Assembly: GCA_019247245.1 (NCBI GenBank)
Contig: JAFAPF010000529.1
Span: forward strand, 1-8,221
Length of the DNA: 8,221 nucleotides
Source of the DNA: Rubrobacter sp.
GTDB lineage: Bacteria > Actinomycetota > Rubrobacteria > Rubrobacterales > Rubrobacteraceae
Direction: 5' to 3'
The notes below the pieces were generated by a model. That model searched no databases and was not told where the DNA came from. It worked only from the letters and a program-made list of their open reading frames with translations. The number at the start of each line of letters is the position of its first letter. The stretch's first letter is position 1. Shown piece by piece: positions 5,331-8,221 of the stretch. Made by a program: the position numbers and the translations under genes.

Positions 5331-6080
5331 GTGTTATGGAGCAGCAGCGATGCAGAAGATGAGAGAAGAACTTTGTATAAAATTCTCCAGAGGGTAGCGG
5401 ATAACCGAACAGATGATTCGCTTGCGACGAGATTACGAAGGAGACGATTTGCGTTATTCTGCCATCTTATTTCGTCGCTGGATCGACCGTTCAGCATACT
5501 CGACGTGGGCGGGACACTGCTGTTCTGGGAGAAGATGCGCTTTGCTGAAGAACGCGGCGTGCGGATAGTACTTCTCAACGTCGGAGAGGCGGAATTTGGG
5601 CATCCAAAAGAGGCGGAATTTGGGCATCCAAATTTCACGTGCGTCGTCGGCGATGCGAGAGATATGGGGGAATTTGGAGACCAAGAGTTTGAGGTTGTCT
5701 TCTCCAACTCCGTGATCGAGCATGTAGGTGGCTACGATGAACAGCGTCGAATGGCGGAGGAGGTAAGGCGGGTAGGTAAGAGATACTTCCTACAAACGCC
5801 CAACCGCTTCTTCCCAATAGAACCTCACTTCCTTTTTCCGCTTTTCCAGTTCCTTCCTCGGTCCTTCAGAGTATTCCTTGTACGTTGCTTAGACCTCGGC
5901 TGGTTCAAGAGTGCCCACGACGAACAGGAGGCTGCGAAGATCGTTGACGCTATAAGGCTTCTCACGGAACGTGAAGTTAGAGCCCTTTTCCCAGAGGGGA
6001 CCGTTTACAAGGAGAAGATCTTAGGGCTGACGAAATCCTTCGTGGTGTATAGCGGATGGGGCGTGGAGATGGATGTCTAG
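5331..6080 (+). CDS. Class I SAM-dependent methyltransferase, substrate unknown
   Basis: The 249-residue product has the Rossmann-type SAM-binding core. Motif I is ILDVGGT (56-62), the end of strand 2 reads VLLNV (80-84) with Asn where an acidic residue is usual, motif II region is VVGDARDM (105-112), and FSNSVIEHV (124-132) is the typical post-motif strand with the EH pair seen in Methyltransf_11-like enzymes. The C-terminal half (LQTPNRFFPIEPHFLFP) matches small-molecule or glycan/lipid-type members; the substrate cannot be told. Residues 86-93 and 94-101 are a tandem copy (EAEFGHPK/EAEFGHPN). The start is a GTG with no clear ribosome-binding site, so the N-terminus is uncertain; the frame is open back to 5298. 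It is the only plus-strand gene, appears less GC-rich than its neighbours, and stops 2 bp from the thrB stop. It may be acquired. Confidence 0.82.
   Translation: MLWSSSDAEDERRTLYKILQRVADNRTDDSLATRLRRRRFALFCHLISSLDRPFSILDVGGTLLFWEKMRFAEERGVRIVLLNVGEAEFGHPKEAEFGHPNFTCVVGDARDMGEFGDQEFEVVFSNSVIEHVGGYDEQRRMAEEVRRVGKRYFLQTPNRFFPIEPHFLFPLFQFLPRSFRVFLVRCLDLGWFKSAHDEQEAAKIVDAIRLLTEREVRALFPEGTVYKEKILGLTKSFVVYSGWGVEMDV
5586..5633 (+). repeat. 24-bp tandem duplication inside the methyltransferase gene
   Basis: Positions 5586-5609 and 5610-5633 are back-to-back copies of a 24-nt unit, starting GAGGCGGAATTTGGGC, that differ only at the last base (A or T). The unit is a multiple of three, so the frame is kept and eight residues are repeated (Lys ends the first copy and Asn the second). 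Near identity suggests a recent slippage or duplication event. Confidence 0.95.
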
Positions 6081-6082
6081 AG

Positions 6083-7015
6083 CTAGAGAGCGGGCTGCAA
6101 ATTAGTTACCGTAACCTCCCCAGGTGGCTCGACCTGAGCCCCCGATAGGTCCACGTCAAGCGCACACGCCTTCGCCTGCACGCCGCGTGCCTCAAAGGCA
6201 GCGTGCATCGCTGTGGCTACCTTTCGGCCACGGTCTTCCGGGGTAAAGGCGAGAACCGTCGGGCCCGATCCGGAGAGGCAGGCGCCATAGGCTCCGCTCG
6301 AGTAAGCTGCTTCAATGACGTCTTCGAAGCCGGGGATGAGGTGCGAACGATAGGGCTGGTGCAAGCGATCTTGCATCGCCACCCGGAGCAGTTTGTACTC
6401 GCCCGTCGCCAGGGCTCCTAATAGCAGCCCAGCCCGGCCGACGTTGAAGGATGCGTCCTTGTGCGGGATCTCCTCGGGGAGTGCGCGTCTGGCAGCTGTG
6501 GTCGAGACGGTGAAGTCGGGAACGGCGACAACGGCCTTTAAGCCCTTTGGCTCGAGGCGGACCGCGCTTATGCCCTCGGGGGTAAGGGTGCCGATCACGA
6601 GGCCGCCCAACAGGGCAGGAGCGGCGTTGTCGGGGTGACCATCGAGTTCGCACACCAGGTTCAAGAGGTCCGGGGCGGGCATGGAGCGTCCTAGAATGTC
6701 ATTAGCGGCAACGGCACCACCTACGAGGGCGGCGGCGCTACCGCCCAAACCCCGGGCAGGGGGGATACCGTTCTCCTGGACGAGGTGAAAGTGGGCGTCG
6801 AACTCACCAACGAGCTCGGCCACGAAGCGGGCTGCGCGGTAGGCGGGGTGCTCGGGGCCACGCGGGATGAGTTCTGCTCCGATGCCGAAAACCTCGACCA
6901 TCGGGTAGGGAGCACGATCCAGGCTGATCCTCATACCCAAAGACAGGGCGAGACCTACCGCATCGTAGCCCGGCCCCAGGTTCGCTGAGGTAGCCGGGAC
7001 GCGCACAGAGATCAT
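6083..7015 (-). CDS. thrB: Homoserine kinase (GHMP family)
   Basis: This cytoplasmic enzyme phosphorylates homoserine with ATP, giving O-phosphohomoserine for threonine synthase. The 310 residues fit the bacterial ThrB length. The N-terminal motif VPATSANLGPGYDAVGLAL (6-24) is the family's substrate-side signature. The GHMP phosphate loop is PPARGLGGSAAALVGG (85-100), followed by ELDGHPDNAAPALLGG (123-138), including the HPDN characteristic of ThrB. The C-terminal GHMP motif GACLSGSGPTVLAF closes the active site. The ATG lies 7 nt after the thrC stop, and the GGTGA ribosome-binding site overlaps that stop, so thrC and thrB are co-transcribed and probably coupled. Mevalonate-type GHMP kinases are excluded by the motifs and the neighbour. 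Its end is convergent with the methyltransferase, with no terminator between them. Confidence 0.97.
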   Translation of the reverse strand: MISVRVPATSANLGPGYDAVGLALSLGMRISLDRAPYPMVEVFGIGAELIPRGPEHPAYRAARFVAELVGEFDAHFHLVQENGIPPARGLGGSAAALVGGAVAANDILGRSMPAPDLLNLVCELDGHPDNAAPALLGGLVIGTLTPEGISAVRLEPKGLKAVVAVPDFTVSTTAARRALPEEIPHKDASFNVGRAGLLLGALATGEYKLLRVAMQDRLHQPYRSHLIPGFEDVIEAAYSSGAYGACLSGSGPTVLAFTPEDRGRKVATAMHAAFEARGVQAKACALDVDLSGAQVEPPGEVTVTNLQPAL

Positions 7016-7022
7016 CGCACGA

Positions 7023-8147
7023 TCACCGCTCGGCGCGCTCTGCTTTCTCCATGCTCCCCACGAGCGCCTCGAACGTCGCCGGGACAGGTTCCGGCAGACT
7101 GGCGCGCTTGAGGATCACGTCCGGGTCCTTCAGGCCGTGTCCGGTTAGGACGCTGACGATTGTCCCCTCGGGGCACCGGTCCTCACCAGCAAGCTTGAGT
7201 AGTCCAGCGATCCCGGCGGCTGACGCCGGCTCGCAGAAAACACCTTCTTCGCCGGCGAGAAGGGCTTGAGCGTGCAGTATCTCCTCGTCGGTGACACTCT
7301 CTATAAGCCCACCGGATTCGCGCACAGCGGTCAGGGCACCCTCTTTGCTTGCAGGGGCACCGATACGGATGGCGCTCGCCACGGTCTCAGGATGCTCGAA
7401 GTCGCGGCCGGTGACCAGAGGTGAGGCACCCTCGGCTTGAAAGCCGAACATTCGGGGAGCCGTGTCGGCGAAGCCTGCTCCACGCCACTCCTTGAACCCC
7501 TTCCAGTAGGCGGTGATGTTGCCCGCGTTGCCGACGGGCAGGACGAGGGTGTCCGGCGGACGCCCTAAAGCCTCGCAGAGCTCAAGAGAGGCTGTTTTCT
7601 GACCCTCAATGCGGTCGGGGTTCACGGAGTTTACGAGGACCACATCACCGAGATCTTCGGCTGCCTTTTGGGAGAGCTTCAAGGCTGCATCGAAGTTACC
7701 TTGTATCTGGATTATCTTTGCCCCATGGGCGAGAACCTGTACGGCCTTGCCCAAGGCTATCTTGCCGGCTGGCACAACGACGAAGCAGCTTATGCCGGCC
7801 CGAGCTGAGTAGGCAGCCGCTGCCGCCGCGGTGTTCCCGGTCGAGGCACAGATGCAAGCCCGGCTCGCGCCGGCGACTGCTACGCTAAGGGCGACCGTCA
7901 TACCACGGTCCTTGAAGGAGGCAGTTGGGTTCATACCTTCGAACTTCAGGTAGAGGCGTGTGCCGATCCTCTCGGAGAGGTGTGGTGCTTCTATGAGAGG
8001 CGTTTCGCCTTCACCCAGAGTGACGATGGCCCAGTCTGGGATCCCGGGCAGCCAATCGCGGTACTTTCTTACGACTCCCTGCCTGCCGCCCGAAGTCCGA
8101 GTAACCAAGTAGATCGCACCTTTCTCTAAAGATTGACCAACGTGCAC
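7023..8147 (-). CDS. thrC: Threonine synthase
   Basis: This PLP enzyme converts O-phosphohomoserine to threonine and phosphate. The product belongs to the short, fold-type II ThrC group: LGEGETPLIEAP (44-55) near the start, the PLP lysine K79 in NPTASFKDRGM (73-83), CASTGNTAAAAAAY for the phosphate-binding Ser/Asn loop, PVGNAGNITAYWKG in the middle and VLTGHGLKDPD near the C-terminus. The GTG at 8147 gives 374 residues, but has no good ribosome-binding site. A TTG at 8108, with GAGAAAGGTG 8 nt ahead, gives 361 residues and is equally likely, since homologues usually begin only shortly before the KYRDWLP segment (28-34). It leads the thrC-thrB pair. Threonine dehydratase and cysteine synthase share the fold but differ in these motifs. 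Confidence 0.95.
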   Translation of the reverse strand: MHVGQSLEKGAIYLVTRTSGGRQGVVRKYRDWLPGIPDWAIVTLGEGETPLIEAPHLSERIGTRLYLKFEGMNPTASFKDRGMTVALSVAVAGASRACICASTGNTAAAAAAYSARAGISCFVVVPAGKIALGKAVQVLAHGAKIIQIQGNFDAALKLSQKAAEDLGDVVLVNSVNPDRIEGQKTASLELCEALGRPPDTLVLPVGNAGNITAYWKGFKEWRGAGFADTAPRMFGFQAEGASPLVTGRDFEHPETVASAIRIGAPASKEGALTAVRESGGLIESVTDEEILHAQALLAGEEGVFCEPASAAGIAGLLKLAGEDRCPEGTIVSVLTGHGLKDPDVILKRASLPEPVPATFEALVGSMEKAERAER

Positions 8148-8221
8148 GAGCTGCCGCGAGCACTACCCAAAGAGTCTAGCAAACGGACCCGAAGGTACAT
8201 ATCCCAAGCTGGGTGCTTACG
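8126..8221 (-). other. Possible 3' end of an upstream gene, truncated by the window edge
   Basis: One minus-strand frame is open from the window edge to TAG at 8128-8126 and encodes about 31 residues. The segment MYLRVRLLDSLGSARG loosely resembles the start of ACT domains of homoserine dehydrogenase (typically YLRLRVxDRPGVLA), a common upstream neighbour of thrC. It would end 17 nt before the alternative thrC TTG start. The fragment lacks the rest of an ACT domain, so it is either a degraded tail or chance. Confidence 0.2.
8173..8181 (-). promoter_or_regulatory. Weak candidate extended -10 box upstream of thrC
   Basis: On the minus strand TGC-TAGACT (8181-8173) resembles an extended -10 element, placing a start near 8166, about 20 nt before the GTG codon and 58 nt before the TTG codon. 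No credible -35 box lies 16-18 nt upstream, and thrC may instead be read through from a gene beyond the window, such as hom. Confidence 0.25.

Noticed and set aside
1..8221. CRISPR array, tRNA/rRNA gene, toxin-antitoxin or defence system
   Set aside because: No regularly spaced repeats, RNA-gene signatures or related proteins were seen on either strand.

Overview
The window is a stretch of bacterial chromosome carrying two amino-acid biosynthesis operons, both on the minus strand, separated by about 1.2 kb that holds one plus-strand methyltransferase gene. The GC-rich coding sequence, GTG/TTG starts, tight gene packing and peptide-leader attenuators ahead of ilvB and leuA all suggest a high-GC Gram-positive (Actinomycetota, possibly a Rubrobacter-like or other deep-branching lineage). 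That assignment is an inference from gene content and style, not from a marker gene.

Right to left, in the direction of transcription: thrC (threonine synthase) and thrB (homoserine kinase) occupy 8147-6083, with 7 bp between them. They carry out the last two steps from homoserine to threonine, and threonine is the precursor of 2-oxobutanoate for isoleucine. Next comes the plus-strand methyltransferase (5331-6080), whose stop lies 2 bp from the thrB stop. It looks less GC-rich than its neighbours and carries a fresh 24-bp in-frame tandem duplication. Upstream of it (about 4883-5330) is non-coding sequence with inverted repeats that may include debris of a mobile element.

The branched-chain operon starts at a recognisable promoter (-35 TTGACA at 4846-4841, -10 TAGGCT at 4822-4817). 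It is followed by a leader of about 270 nt encoding a peptide with a Val/Ile/Leu-rich core, then strong alternative hairpins and a U-run. The genes ilvB, ilvN, ilvC and ilvE follow with overlapping or abutting ends (4538-393), so they are almost certainly one translationally coupled transcript. After a 186-bp gap containing a second leader-peptide/hairpin cassette, leuA begins at 206 and runs off the left edge. Together these genes encode acetohydroxyacid synthase (two subunits), ketol-acid reductoisomerase, the branched-chain aminotransferase and the first committed enzyme of leucine synthesis; dihydroxyacid dehydratase is not in the window.

The most noteworthy points are the two attenuator-like leaders whose peptides share a P-[I/L]-A...L-R-L core, one of them inside the operon between ilvE and leuA; a strongly divergent acetohydroxyacid synthase regulatory subunit lacking the usual valine-binding signature; and the duplicated methyltransferase in a probable insertion zone. 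I found no CRISPR array, rRNA, tRNA, intact insertion sequence or defence system.
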